From assembly GCA_002104905.1 (NCBI GenBank), contig MCFE01000893.1, positions 1-27,918 on the forward strand: a DNA stretch of 27,918 bases, written 5' to 3'. The notes below the pieces were generated by a model. That model did no database searches and was not told the origin of the DNA. It saw only the letters and a list, made by a program, of their open reading frames with translations. A program made the position numbers and the translations under genes. The stretch comes from Basidiobolus meristosporus CBS 931.73. Its lineage: Eukaryota > Basidiobolomycota > Basidiobolomycetes > Basidiobolales > Basidiobolaceae. Every line of letters starts with the position of its first letter. Within the stretch, counting starts at the first letter, position 1. Positions 8,531-19,120 of this stretch are shown piece after piece.

Positions 8531-11500
8531 ATGTCCTCAGCAGCAAGCAATCCAAACCTTTCCATGTTTGAAGAAGCCAGAAGAAATCAGGAAGAACTTA
8601 CTGAACAGCTTGAAAACATCATGCTTGAAAGAAATACCATGATGCTTGAGCACTCAAAGCTTGCCCAAACAAGATCTGATAATCACCGTAGAGATGAACT
8701 CCTTGAAGTTATATCCGGTTACCAAGATGAAATTGGAATAATTAAGGAAGCACTGGAGAATATTGCCATAGTAATTGACAGCATTGAAAATCCACCAAGC
8801 CTTGCTCTGCATCAGCCACCAAGAAGTCATGCCTTTGAATCCTCCAGATCTACATCTCCTTCTAGACCTGCCCCGGTGGTTGTCCCAAGATCCTTGCCTG
8901 TTTATGCTGAAGGCACCAATGCTATCAAGAATCCAACTGAGTTTCTTTACAAGTTTAGTCACATCTTAGCTGCACACCAGCTAGACCCTGACACCAACTG
9001 GGCTAGACTTCTGCCTCTCTGTCTCACAATGCAAGATGCTGACTGGGTTGAAGTGAACATTCCTTCCAATAGTACGTGGAAAATTGCCCAAAACCTCTTT
9101 TGCAGCCATTTTGAAGATCCTCTCAAGAAAGCACATCTGAACTGCAACTTATGGAAAACTAAAATGCAAAAAGGTGAATCTGTGCAACACTTCTGTGATA
9201 GATTCCAAAGACAAATGAGATTAGCTGGAGTTAGTGATGATAATCCATTGCTTACAGCTCATTTTCTTTCAAACTTTTCACACCAGCTACAGAGCAATAT
9301 TGCTATTGTCAAAGCATGCAACCCTGCACGTACCTATGACCAGATCTCAGAGATATGTACACTGGCAATCACCTTGACTGCAGCTGTTAGCCAGACTTCA
9401 GGCAGCTCAACCCAATATCCCACAACAGCCGGAAAAGAGACCAGTCATGTGACCAAGAAGCAGTCAACCGCTACTAAGCACTGTGAGCTTCATGGAAAAT
9501 GCTATCATTCTACCAGTGAATGCAAAGGCATCACCAAGCAGTCAAATAAGTCAGGAAACACCGCAGAAAAGCAGCAAAACACCAATACTGATAATCCATA
9601 TGCAGATGACAAGTGCTTTAAATGTGGAAATAGGGGACATAGATCACCTGCCTGTCCTGAGAAGAACTCCACACCATCAGCCAAAATTACCCAGATCCTT
9701 GATGATCATTCAGCCAATGATACAATGGGGTATGAAGAAGCATATGAAGAACTTACAGTTCAAGATTATCACAACCTCTTTGAGTTTCCGGCTAAAATTG
9801 CAACTGTTCAAGAAAAGAAGCAACCAATCACACAGCTCAAAGCCATAGAAGTGCCACTCACCCTCAATGGCCAATCATACGTAGCACTACTGGATACTGG
9901 ATCATCCAACTCTATTGTATCACCCAATGTAGTCAGAGAACTCAATTTGGAGATAGAAAAACGACCAGGAAAAATCATTCTTGCAGCTAAGGATCTCTCA
10001 GCCCCAAGAATTGGCATTACCAACCCAATCAACATACATTGTGGCTCAGTAACCATAATCCATCAGATGGAAGTGATTGACATACCTGATGGACCTCAGG
10101 TAGTCATTGGTCTGGACACCTTCACCAAACTTGGCTTTCACATAGGCAGACTACCGGTTTCCTATCCAGGAATCACTAAATCTCAGCCGCTCATAATGGA
10201 TCAAATCCCAGAGATTATCTCATCCCAACCAGAAGAAGAAGAGTTAACCCCAACTTTTCAAGAATATTCTCAATCAGTCAAACTGGATATTCAGCCGGCC
10301 ATAGAGAGAAATCAGGCCATTCCAAGGAACAGCTTCTGCACCATCCCAGAATCCATTGTTACACTAGAGACCCCACCTGGTGAGTCAACATGGAGGAGGC
10401 AATACCCAATTCCGCATTCATGTCAACACTTAGTTGATGAGATAGTCCAAAAATGGGCTGACAATGGAATTATCACTCAAGCCCCTGTCAACACAACATT
10501 CAACAGCCCTTTGACGCTTGCACCAAAGAAAGATGCTGATGGAAACCTAACCCTGAAGAGACCCTGTTTGGACCCCAGACCTCTGAACAAGCTTCTCCAA
10601 GATGACAAGTTTCCAATTCCAAGAATCCAAGATATCTTTTCCGCATTATCAGGAGCAAAAGTATTCTCCAAGTTGGACTTGAAGGATGCATATCACCGAT
10701 TCCAGATCCATCCTGATCATCAGCATAAGACTGCCTTTACTTGGAATAATATGCAATGGATGTTTCAGGGAGCTCCCTTTGGCCTAAAGACACTTACCAG
10801 CAAGTTCCAGAGAGTCATGACTATAATACTCAAGAATGCACCATACGCATTGGTATTTGTTGATGATGTCATCATATTTTCCACTAACCGTGATGATCAT
10901 GCTACCCATGTTACTGATGTAATCAACATACTGACAACTGCTGGACTGATTCTCAATGCTGAAAAGTGCAGTTTTGCCTGCCTCAAAATCAATCTACTTG
11001 GATTTATAGTCACACCAGCTGGCCACCAATTAGATCCTTTCAAACTGGTCAATATCCCAGAATGGCCAAAACCCACTAGCGCCAAGCAACTTCAACATTA
11101 TCTTGGAGTATTCAACTATTTCAGGGAACACATACCACTCTTGTCCTCATTGAGTGCCCCTTTAGATGCATTACGCCATAGGCCTGATCTCACCTCAGCT
11201 TGGAACAAGACTCATGACCAAGCCTTTGAGTCACTCTGCCAACTGCTTCCACAAGCACCTACCTTATCCTACCCAGACTTTACTAAGCCCTTTGTTGTTG
11301 CTACAGATGCATCTAATGTTGGGTTAGGGGCAGTCCTCTATCAAGATGAAGACCAAAATCCGCCTCACTGGATCTCTTTCCAAGCCAGGTCCCTACAACC
11401 TGCTGAGAGAAACTACTCTGCTACCAAGAAGGAGCTACTTGCCATAGTCTTTGCCTTGAAGAAGTTTCATCAGTATCTATGGGGTAATCCTTTTACCTTG

Positions 11501-13015
11501 TACACTGACCACCGAGCCCTTGTCTATATCCACACTCAGAAGACTCTGACTCCAATGCTTACCAACTGGCTTGATACTCTACTTGATTATGAATATACAG
11601 TTATTCATTGCCCAGGAATTCTCAACATCCTTCCTGACCACCTGTCAAGACTTTTTCCAACTTCACCTTGGGAGGGACATGTGATTACTGATGTAATCAG
11701 TAAACTCTCTACAACTTCCAAAATAATTCCTCAACTGGATTCAGCAACTTGGAAAATCCCACCTGAAGAACAAAGGAAAACATTGATACAGAGGAGTCAT
11801 TTACTTGGCCACTTTGGAGCTGACACACTTATGAAGAAGCTACACTCTGATGGATATCACTGGCCAAATATCAAAGTTGACTGCTTAGAATTTGTCAAGT
11901 CCTGCAGAGAATGTCAACTTTACAATATCAGCCGCCATGGATTTCACCCTTTGAGCCACATCCATGCAAGCCTTCCTATGGATCATATTGCAATTGATCT
12001 AGCTGGACCTTTCACCACTAGTGATGATGGTAATCACTACCTCTTTGTAATTGTGGATGTCTGCACATGTTTTGTCTTCCTCAAAGCTATCCCAGACAAG
12101 TATGCTGCCACTATTGCACAAGAACTATTCAAGCTCTTCTGCCTTTTTGGATTCCCTATGGTCATTCAATTGGATAATGGAACAGAATTTGTGAATCACG
12201 TGATCAAAGCCCTTTGCCAGAATAGCGCCATTGATCACCGTCTGATCACTCCATATCATCCCAAAGCTAATGGACTGGCTGAAAGACATGTTCAGACCTC
12301 AATGAACATCATCAGGAAATCTATCAAAGGTATCAAGAAGAATTGGGACAAGTACATTCCGACTGTACAATATGCTATCAACACCAAAATTGCCGCTCTA
12401 CATGGATCAACACCATTTTTCTTGATGTTTGGAAGAAGATACAACCACTTTGGAGACTACCAGAATACAGAGTTAGCAAGTTTGAATACAGATAAGCTAA
12501 AGAACCGGCTTGAGTACCTTACCAACATTGTCTACCCTGCTATCAGTGCCAGAAGTAAGGCCTCTCAGCAAAAGATGACTTCAACGTATGCCTCAAGACA
12601 CAGGAACAGCAGCTTCCCAGATGGGTCATATGTCATGACACTAGATCCAATCCGGCAATCTAAGCTTGACCCCAAGTATGAAGGACCATTCAAGGTTGTC
12701 AGACGCACTACTGGAGGATCTTATGTACTTCAGGATAACACTGGAGCACTGCTACCCAAAAACTTTCCACCTTCTTCACTCAAACTTATTTCTCAAGACC
12801 CAGTAACTTCAGAATCCTATGAAGTTGAAGCTATTGTGGACCATGATGGAGAAGAACCAAATTGCCTTTATTTAGTCAAGTGGAAAGGCTATGATGCCAA
12901 ACACAACACCTGGGAACCTTACACCAACTTTGATGATGTTGCCATTATTGATCAGTATTGGAGCCGCAGAGGAACCCAGAAGGTATCAAAAAACTCCTCT
13001 TCCGGAAGGAAGTGA
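8531..13015 (+). CDS. Gag-Pol polyprotein of element A with chromodomain
   Basis: This single 1,494-codon frame has no gag-pol frameshift or stop. Gag: coiled-coil-like N-terminus (residues about 10-85), Ty3-type gag core (about 130-285), a CxxH..CxH..C cluster at 318-331, and a CX2CX4HX4C zinc knuckle from C362. Aspartic protease: DTGS at 455-458. Reverse transcriptase: motif A D716 in SKLDLKDAY, catalytic FVDD at 776-779. RNase H: D926, E968, D993. Integrase: zinc module H1090, H1094, C1125, C1128; catalytic D1156, D1215, E1251 (exact DX35E). A GPF-type module (EGPFKVV) follows, then a chromodomain from Y1430, with Y1430, W1451 and Y1454 spaced as the HP1 aromatic cage. The ATG has A at -3 and is the first ATG after the presumed transcription start. 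The last codons form the polypurine tract, and TGA directly abuts the 3' LTR. All enzymatic residues I checked are intact. Confidence 0.95.
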   Translation: MSSAASNPNLSMFEEARRNQEELTEQLENIMLERNTMMLEHSKLAQTRSDNHRRDELLEVISGYQDEIGIIKEALENIAIVIDSIENPPSLALHQPPRSHAFESSRSTSPSRPAPVVVPRSLPVYAEGTNAIKNPTEFLYKFSHILAAHQLDPDTNWARLLPLCLTMQDADWVEVNIPSNSTWKIAQNLFCSHFEDPLKKAHLNCNLWKTKMQKGESVQHFCDRFQRQMRLAGVSDDNPLLTAHFLSNFSHQLQSNIAIVKACNPARTYDQISEICTLAITLTAAVSQTSGSSTQYPTTAGKETSHVTKKQSTATKHCELHGKCYHSTSECKGITKQSNKSGNTAEKQQNTNTDNPYADDKCFKCGNRGHRSPACPEKNSTPSAKITQILDDHSANDTMGYEEAYEELTVQDYHNLFEFPAKIATVQEKKQPITQLKAIEVPLTLNGQSYVALLDTGSSNSIVSPNVVRELNLEIEKRPGKIILAAKDLSAPRIGITNPINIHCGSVTIIHQMEVIDIPDGPQVVIGLDTFTKLGFHIGRLPVSYPGITKSQPLIMDQIPEIISSQPEEEELTPTFQEYSQSVKLDIQPAIERNQAIPRNSFCTIPESIVTLETPPGESTWRRQYPIPHSCQHLVDEIVQKWADNGIITQAPVNTTFNSPLTLAPKKDADGNLTLKRPCLDPRPLNKLLQDDKFPIPRIQDIFSALSGAKVFSKLDLKDAYHRFQIHPDHQHKTAFTWNNMQWMFQGAPFGLKTLTSKFQRVMTIILKNAPYALVFVDDVIIFSTNRDDHATHVTDVINILTTAGLILNAEKCSFACLKINLLGFIVTPAGHQLDPFKLVNIPEWPKPTSAKQLQHYLGVFNYFREHIPLLSSLSAPLDALRHRPDLTSAWNKTHDQAFESLCQLLPQAPTLSYPDFTKPFVVATDASNVGLGAVLYQDEDQNPPHWISFQARSLQPAERNYSATKKELLAIVFALKKFHQYLWGNPFTLYTDHRALVYIHTQKTLTPMLTNWLDTLLDYEYTVIHCPGILNILPDHLSRLFPTSPWEGHVITDVISKLSTTSKIIPQLDSATWKIPPEEQRKTLIQRSHLLGHFGADTLMKKLHSDGYHWPNIKVDCLEFVKSCRECQLYNISRHGFHPLSHIHASLPMDHIAIDLAGPFTTSDDGNHYLFVIVDVCTCFVFLKAIPDKYAATIAQELFKLFCLFGFPMVIQLDNGTEFVNHVIKALCQNSAIDHRLITPYHPKANGLAERHVQTSMNIIRKSIKGIKKNWDKYIPTVQYAINTKIAALHGSTPFFLMFGRRYNHFGDYQNTELASLNTDKLKNRLEYLTNIVYPAISARSKASQQKMTSTYASRHRNSSFPDGSYVMTLDPIRQSKLDPKYEGPFKVVRRTTGGSYVLQDNTGALLPKNFPPSSLKLISQDPVTSESYEVEAIVDHDGEEPNCLYLVKWKGYDAKHNTWEPYTNFDDVAIIDQYWSRRGTQKVSKNSSSGRK
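13004..13015 (+). other. Polypurine tract of element A inside the coding sequence
   Basis: GGAAGGAAGTGA directly precedes the 3' LTR and is the purine-rich primer for plus-strand synthesis. It also encodes the last codons Gly-Arg-Lys and the stop, so one sequence serves both purposes. Confidence 0.7.
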
Positions 13016-13712
13016 TGTTGTGCATCAACATTTAAAACTTAGCCAATTTTACTCCGTTTGAAAATCTAGTATGCTAACTGATTTTCCCTAACCCAAACAT
13101 AACAAATCCCAGTTACAGCTTATTTTATCCCACCTCAGAATCTATTTTTAGCTATCACACCTGATCTATTTTCAAATGGTCATTACGTTATCAACCTATC
13201 TGCCAAGCCTTCCCAGGTGATTAGTCATCTGAGATCTATCCAACCACGGTGCAGTTGCCAAGACATCAGTTGATTGATGATGTAATTTTCATTTATCTTA
13301 TGCACCTATGAACACCCAAATTTATCTCAATCAATCCAGTCCCTTGGCGCTTACTAATTCAACTTGATCAGAAAAGTATAAATAAAGTTTACTGAACCTT
13401 TTGGTTTAGTGTGTGTCTCAACGAAATTAAGATTCTGTCTCAGCAAAAATAAGAATCCAACAATTTTGTTCCAGTTTCTATCCAAGCCTAGTATATCTAG
13501 CACTCCAAAGAACACCAAGCCTAGCCTGCCTAGCAAACAAATATCATTGCCTTTATAGCCAACCCAGCTATATCCAAGACCAATATTAGATCAGAATCTT
13601 TCTGCTAATATTTCCGCCACTCTCTGACAATTCTAAGATTCTGCACTTAATTGTCCCTTTGGTTCAGTTAAACCATTCAAGAGCTTTATTACACTTTCTC
13701 TTGGATACAACA
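13016..13712 (+). repeat. 3' LTR of element A (697 bp)
   Basis: It has the same length and TGTTG...CAACA ends as the 5' LTR. Differences by eye are small clusters near the start (CC/TG in CTAGTA..CTAAC), around the U5 stretch after AAGAATCCA, and a few singles. It begins at the base after the gag-pol stop codon. Confidence 0.95.
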
Positions 13713-13717
13713 CAGTG
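13713..13717. repeat. Target-site duplication, right copy (CAGTG)
   Basis: CAGTG immediately follows the 3' LTR and exactly matches 7789-7793. Confidence 0.92.
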
Positions 13718-16700
13718 CAGAGAGACTGAAGACGTGTATTTGGTAGTCAACACCTATGGCACTTGAAGTTTAGCTAGTACAATCAAATCCAGATGATGTC
13801 ATGCATTTTTGTGACATGCTGCAAACCTCTGCTGCTAGATTCAGAGTGCCACAGGTATTGAGTACCAAATGTATGTCTTCAGTCCTGCTGCACTCTTGCA
13901 CATTATGCACAGCATTGATCCCAGAAAAAAAGTCAAAAAATGGATTTTCTCCAGCCCAATGGGTAAAACACAGGTGATTCTTTGTATGAAGGTGTAGAAT
14001 TTTGCTTCTCATTTTGTGGCAAAGTATTGGTTAACTATGACACTATGGTACACTGAGGTACTATCTGGCACTCATGGCACAATGTGGCACTATCTAATAG
14101 AGCAAGTCTAATGTATTGCTTCTCCCTGCTGTACTCTAGTCACTCTAACATTTGTTTTGGTATCATTGCAAACTTCAATTGAATTGCAAGCTCCTTGAAT
14201 GAAAGTTTTAGATTTGCTTAATTTGCATTGGTAAACAGCATTCCAATGTTATTCTCCAGTAGATCCATTTGAATTCCAGTACTTCCAATCCACATATAAA
14301 GCTACATTGGAAGGCCATTTGAATATTGAGTGTTCAGTTCATCAAGATAACTTTGGCATCCTAGAACAGTTTCAAACGCATGGTTTTGAAACATCTTACA
14401 ATTGACACACAAGGTCTGAGCTTAAAATGAGGGAGTTAGTATGGGACCATAGGCCAGTCAAAAATGACAAAGTTAAGACAGTAAATATGCCTTAGCATGG
14501 CAAAGGCTAGTCCATAGCTATTAGGTAAGCTCTTAGCTACTTATAACTTATGAGCATGATTCAAAGTACTCATAAAAAGTTGTTGACAAAAGTAGAGTCA
14601 TAAGAAGCTACATGTCTATAAGTAGCTATTCACAACTACTTCTCTTCATAAGTAGCAAGAATGTCTGCTAATATGCCATCCCAACTTAATCTAGGAGCAT
14701 TTGCAATTTTTCCAGTTTTAGAATTTTGTGGTCTTGATGCATATGCTTAAACCAAAATCTGAAATGACTTGAAATTTCATCAACATCCATGAAAGTACCA
14801 GATTGACACCTGATATGTATACATTGGAATACAATTGGAAAGTTGCAAGCAACCAAAAGCCATCAATACCATTGGAAATGATTTAGGATACTTGGAAGCG
14901 TTTTTTATGACATTTAGATTACTCCTTTGACAAAACTAATACAAGACCAGTGTGAATCTTTCTAATGTTATTTCTGTATTTGACTCAGCAACATAAGTTA
15001 ACTCTTTATCTTTGTTTTTGGAAGAATCAAACTTGCAAAGGGGCAGAAAGTATTGAAGAAATTAGGAGGAATGGTACAATATTTAAGTGCTGCAACTACA
15101 GCAGGAATAGCTTATATGTTGTTACAAACAGGCTTCAGTTTTTATAGTTTTAATGGCGCAAAGTTGATTGTAAAGCTCACTTGTGTATTTATTATTGTTG
15201 TCCACTAATTATTTGACATTACAACCTTTGTTTTTTTCATTGGGGTTGGGTTTGTGTAAAAGCATCATTTACTTCTCTTCCGAAGAGTACATATTGGGAG
15301 TGGGGCTAATAAAGAAGCTGCTGCTTGTAATAATTAAAGTAGCAGGTAGAGCATCATAGTACTCCACATATTATTTTATTTTTAAGCTTTGAATAACATA
15401 TTTGGCATTGTTACCTTTGCCCCACCAAGTGGAAAAGGTTTTGCATGCCATATAGCCCTCTATCAACAATGCATATGCCATGAGAAAAAATCTAAATGCT
15501 GGGTTTTCAAAAAGATTTTTTCCAAAATAATCAAGAGATCAGATAACATATGTTAAGGCAGTTTATCAATCATTATGGTAGCAGCTTTTATAGATATATC
15601 ATCAGAAGAATCAGATTTACTAAAAAAACCTTGACTAAGATCTTTGACACCATGTTGGTGAGCAACAATGCTAAGCTTGCAGTTAAGTTTATTACTTAAA
15701 GTGCTGTTAAGCTGTGTGAGACAGATATTGCTAAGTATTCATGGTGTTCAAATCAAATCCTTGCACAAGACATCCAGAAATAAACAGCAGCTTTGTAGCA
15801 TGTCCTAATATTTATGACAAATAGGCACCTACCCTTGTCACAAGGATTGGTAAAGGTGATATTACCAGCAAGACAATTGCAAGTAGGTTGGGAAAAAGAT
15901 CTTCCAGGTGTAAATCTTCAGCCTGGAGCTCTTAATAGTTAATACCTTGTGTCAAAATTGACTGTGTTACCAAAGAAGAAAAGTATTCTTAGGATGGTAT
16001 GATTTCTGCAACCAGATAACTCAAAAGTAGTAATAGTGTGTAAAGTGCTTTATAATCATGTTTATAATGTAACAGGGGTGGCACTTGTAATAGGGTTAGG
16101 GCTAATGCTGGTGTTGGAGTATAGGAGGAATCTATTTGGGGCAATATCAGTGAAAAGAAAGTTGGATTAAAGTATATGATGGAATGTCCAGGGCCAAAAG
16201 TGATGCTAAGACAATGGGTATCCCAGAAGATGCTTGTGATAATTGTAGCAATTATGGTAGTGGTGAATTTTAAACATTTTTGACAAATCATGGGATATTA
16301 TGGCAAGAATTTAAAAGGGAGCTACTCAAGTCAGTATAAATACAAAGATGGGAGCTAAAATACTAATTGCATCAATAAGGAGTATGCAATAAATTTAAAC
16401 CATCTTCAAGCAAGATGCCCATATTGATATATTTATTTCTGTCTGATGAGGATTGTAAAGTTCATCTGTTAAATTTGCTAAATAGGATATATTGTTCTGG
16501 CAAGCAAGGCCTTTCCCTTTAAGGAAGACACTAAGAGAAGACAGAGGTCATATGTGAAGGAAATCATGTTGACAAATTGTTAATTGTGCTATATGCAGAG
16601 GGTTTAAGCTTTGTGAAAATGAGTAATCCCAGCAAGGAGTCCAGATCAATAAGGAGCATACTACATGATAGTTGTATTGAAGCTATGATCCTTACACTTA

Positions 16701-18044
16701 TAGCATAAAGGAGTTATGCTGAGGATCCACATATACCTGGGTGTGTATTACACTATTTCAATTGATCACATATCAGCATTCATGCAGTGAATTTACAGTT
16801 TCAGAATTATGATGGGTGATAGTTAAGCCTGATTTGTTTATCTAGTGCACTAGATATGATCCAGAAATCCTATAACTAATGAATAATATAGTGCTTATGC
16901 TTGTGAAAGCAGCAGAAACATCCATGAGAAACCACATACACACATGCAACAACAACATTACTGTAAATAGTGAGGTCAACTTCCTTGCAGTTGGAACAAG
17001 AAGAAGTGGCCCCAAGGGCCAATTTAAGAGTTATAATTGGTGCAGGTGATCATGGAACTGTCTATTTGCACTGGCAATCAAGCTCTAGGATGAAATATTA
17101 CATCAAAAGCAACAGCAATATATCAGTGCTGGTATGGTTGATATATGGAACTGGAAAGTGCCAAATCTGGTTGTGCAGTTTGATAATACAAATGAGATAT
17201 TTTCTATCCTCTTTAGGATGAAGCCTCTATTACCAGCTACAAACTAGAGTATGGTAGTTTGTAATACCATATGAAGCCTACAAAGATGCAAACAGAAGAT
17301 CTGAGTATGCAACAAAGATATTGGTGAAAGCAAGTTATGTCTAGATTGGAAGGAAATATATGCTCTGAGTCAATTTTAGAATGCAGGAAACACTAAGAGA
17401 CATAGCCTCAGTGGGAGTACAATACCCATATCAGGAATGCAAAGAAACTAGTAGAAATACCATTGAGGGCACTAGTCCAAAAGAGGAAACTTAGGTCAAC
17501 TGGTGAAGATTAAGACACATACAATAATGACCCTTTATTGGGTCTAGTAGATACTACATGGAATGTATGTGCAAAGTTATAATTCAGCTCCAGATATAAA
17601 TATCAGGAGAATAGTCTAAGTAAATTAAACTATATACCAGATACATATATAGCCCAGACCTACTGGAATGAGACTAAATCCTAACTTTGCCAATTATTGG
17701 CCAATTGTGCTCACTTGACAGACAGCAGAAAGCCTGAAAGCACAGCTACCTAATGGTAGTAGGTATGTCATGATATGACCTGTACCTCAGATATTTTACT
17801 CCCATCTAGTGGAGTATACTCTTTCATAAATCTTTTGAGATGAGATCCAAGTTCAGACTCAAAGAAATCTGATATGAGGTATGTAGTTAATAGTGTTGGC
17901 TAATTTCTAGTTATTACAGATAATTTGCAATCTCTAATATATATCAGAAAATATACTAGTCAAATAGGCTAGATGGCTAACTGCATGTTTATTTTCAACC
18001 AGAAAATACATAACACCACTGCAAGTTCATAGGCATATGGGCGT
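13718..18044. other. AT-rich gene-free DNA between elements A and B
   Basis: About 4.3 kb of AT-rich sequence, with stops in all frames and only short unremarkable open frames (longest about 100 codons, 15989-16291, minus strand). I see no protein motif, tRNA or rRNA. It contains a 12-bp inverted repeat at 14534-14628. The most likely content is old, unreadable transposon debris. Confidence 0.4.
14534..14628. repeat. 12-bp inverted repeat with nested arms
   Basis: TAGCTACTTATA (14534-14545) and its exact reverse complement TATAAGTAGCTA (14617-14628) flank about 70 bp. Inside, ACTTATGAG is partly mirrored by CTCATAAAAAGT. Related CATAAGTAG words follow near 14,647. It could be a remnant of a small hairpin-type transposon; no target duplication was identified. 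Confidence 0.4.
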
Positions 18045-18324
18045 TGTAGTGGGGTGACAGTGACACCCACTAACAGATGTGCTCATTCCCTTATTTTCTA
18101 CTTCCCTATATCCCTACTACACTCATTTTAGTTTTATCCCATTTGTCTTACCCAATCAGTACTATCCCATAAGCCGGTTGACTATCACACCTGCTTACCT
18201 TATTGCATAAGTTACCCCTCACTTTATGTAAGATTACTAGTTACAAGTGCTTCTATATTAGGCAAGTACCCGCGCCAGTACCCGTGACACATGATCAACC
18301 CGTGTCACCATCCCTACCATTTCC

Positions 18325-18340
18325 ATACCATATATGGTAT
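18325..18340. promoter_or_regulatory. 16-bp palindrome containing a CArG box
   Basis: ATACCATATATGGTAT is a perfect palindrome, and its centre CCATATATGG (18328-18337) fits the CC(A/T)6GG consensus bound by SRF/Mcm1-type MADS proteins. It lies about 185 bp upstream of the TATA box. The same sequence is in LTR 2 at 24409-24424. Confidence 0.45.
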
Positions 18341-18402
18341 CCCCATGTTACACAGGTTTCAGAATACTGATTCCTGATTGGTTGGATGTGCTGTGCCTCT
18401 TA

Positions 18403-18486
18403 GAACCTTCCGGCACCTACTTAGAACATTCTTAGGTCATTCTGATGTCATCAAGATTTCTATTGAACTCCGGAACCTTCTGGAAC
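18403..18486. promoter_or_regulatory. Heat-shock-element-like cluster in LTR 1 of family B
   Basis: GAACCTTC (18403-18410), GAACATTC (18424-18431) and GGAACCTTCTGGAAC (18472-18486) fit the HSF pattern of alternating nGAAn and nTTCn pentamers. The last has three contiguous units. The cluster ends 36 bp before the TATA box. Identical sites occur in LTR 2. Confidence 0.55.
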
Positions 18487-18522
18487 ACCATGATTAGTAA
18501 TCACTTAGCCAGTGAAGAAAAG

Positions 18523-18529
18523 TATATAA
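18523..18529 (+). promoter_or_regulatory. TATA box of LTR 1, family B
   Basis: TATATAA lies just downstream of the heat-shock-like cluster. An AATAAA follows at 18548-18553, near the expected transcription start. All ATGs of the LTR lie upstream of this box, supporting it as the promoter. Confidence 0.6.
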
Positions 18530-19120
18530 GGGAGGCTATCCCTCAACAATAAATCATCATCCCTTTTATCAATATACCGACTTGTTGATTAGTGTGATCA
18601 CTGCTACCTGCTGCTACCTGAACTTCCAACCCTAGACCACAGGACACTCCCAGGAAACCGCGCTGACAGCCAACTGACCTTGGAGGCACTACTTGTGAGG
18701 AATACTCAGAGTAGGTATCTTTTATTATATTTGATTCTTTCCCAAGTTTGTTCTTGTACAGGCAAAGATACTTTTCTGTCTTTGTAACTATTGACCAAAG
18801 CTGCATTCTTATCAAGTCCCTGCTGGTGGAGTTTACAGTTGTTTTGACTTTGGAAGCTTTAGTACATTGTCATCTCAAAGGACGCTGAACCCAGCACATA
18901 CTTTTGTTAAGACGCCAACTAAGTTGGGGATTGTAGCTCAATAGTTTTCCCTTGACAAGCTTGTGGCTTTATTCCCCTTCACATTAGATTAGAGACAGAA
19001 CCCAAGTATTCCTAGCAAGCTTTTGCCAGAGGTTATCGCACCCAGTGAACACCCCACACACAAAACACTTGAGAAGTGTTGGACGTATCTCTCCCTTGGA
19101 CTTATACACCACCACAAATT

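Larger units (their letters stand above)
7794..13712 (+). mobile_element. Retrotransposon A: complete Ty3/Gypsy chromovirus
   Basis: This is a 5,919-bp element with two 697-bp LTRs in direct orientation, TG...CA ends, a CAGTG target duplication and one uninterrupted gag-pol frame filling nearly all of the 4,525-bp internal region. By eye the two LTRs differ at about ten positions (about 1.4%), so insertion is fairly recent. Order of parts: LTR, 40-nt leader, gag, protease, reverse transcriptase, RNase H, integrase, chromodomain, LTR. All catalytic residues I checked are present, so it may still be able to move. Confidence 0.95.
18045..19116 (+). repeat. LTR 1 of family B (1,072 bp)
   Basis: It starts TGTAGTGG and ends CCACCACA, an 8-bp terminal inverted repeat with one mismatch. 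It matches 24129-25200 over its whole length with about three substitutions. From 5' to 3' it carries GTGACAC-type repeats, a CArG-containing palindrome, an inverted CCAAT (ATTGG near 18,377), heat-shock-element-like sites, TATATAA and an AATAAA at 18548-18553. No ATG occurs in it after 18,492. Confidence 0.95.

Noticed and set aside
8654-8962. Antisense and out-of-frame ORFs inside the two gag-pol genes.
   Set aside because: They overlap frames with clear protease, reverse transcriptase and integrase motifs and show no features of their own.
15989-16291. Minus-strand 100-codon frame in AT-rich DNA.
   Set aside because: Low-complexity, Leu/Thr/Ile-rich, no motif; expected by chance in biased sequence.
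18543-18815. Minus-strand 90-codon frame in the LTR, repeated identically at 24627-24899.
   Set aside because: Its identity simply follows from the two LTRs being near-identical. No protein motif is visible and it lies in R-U5.
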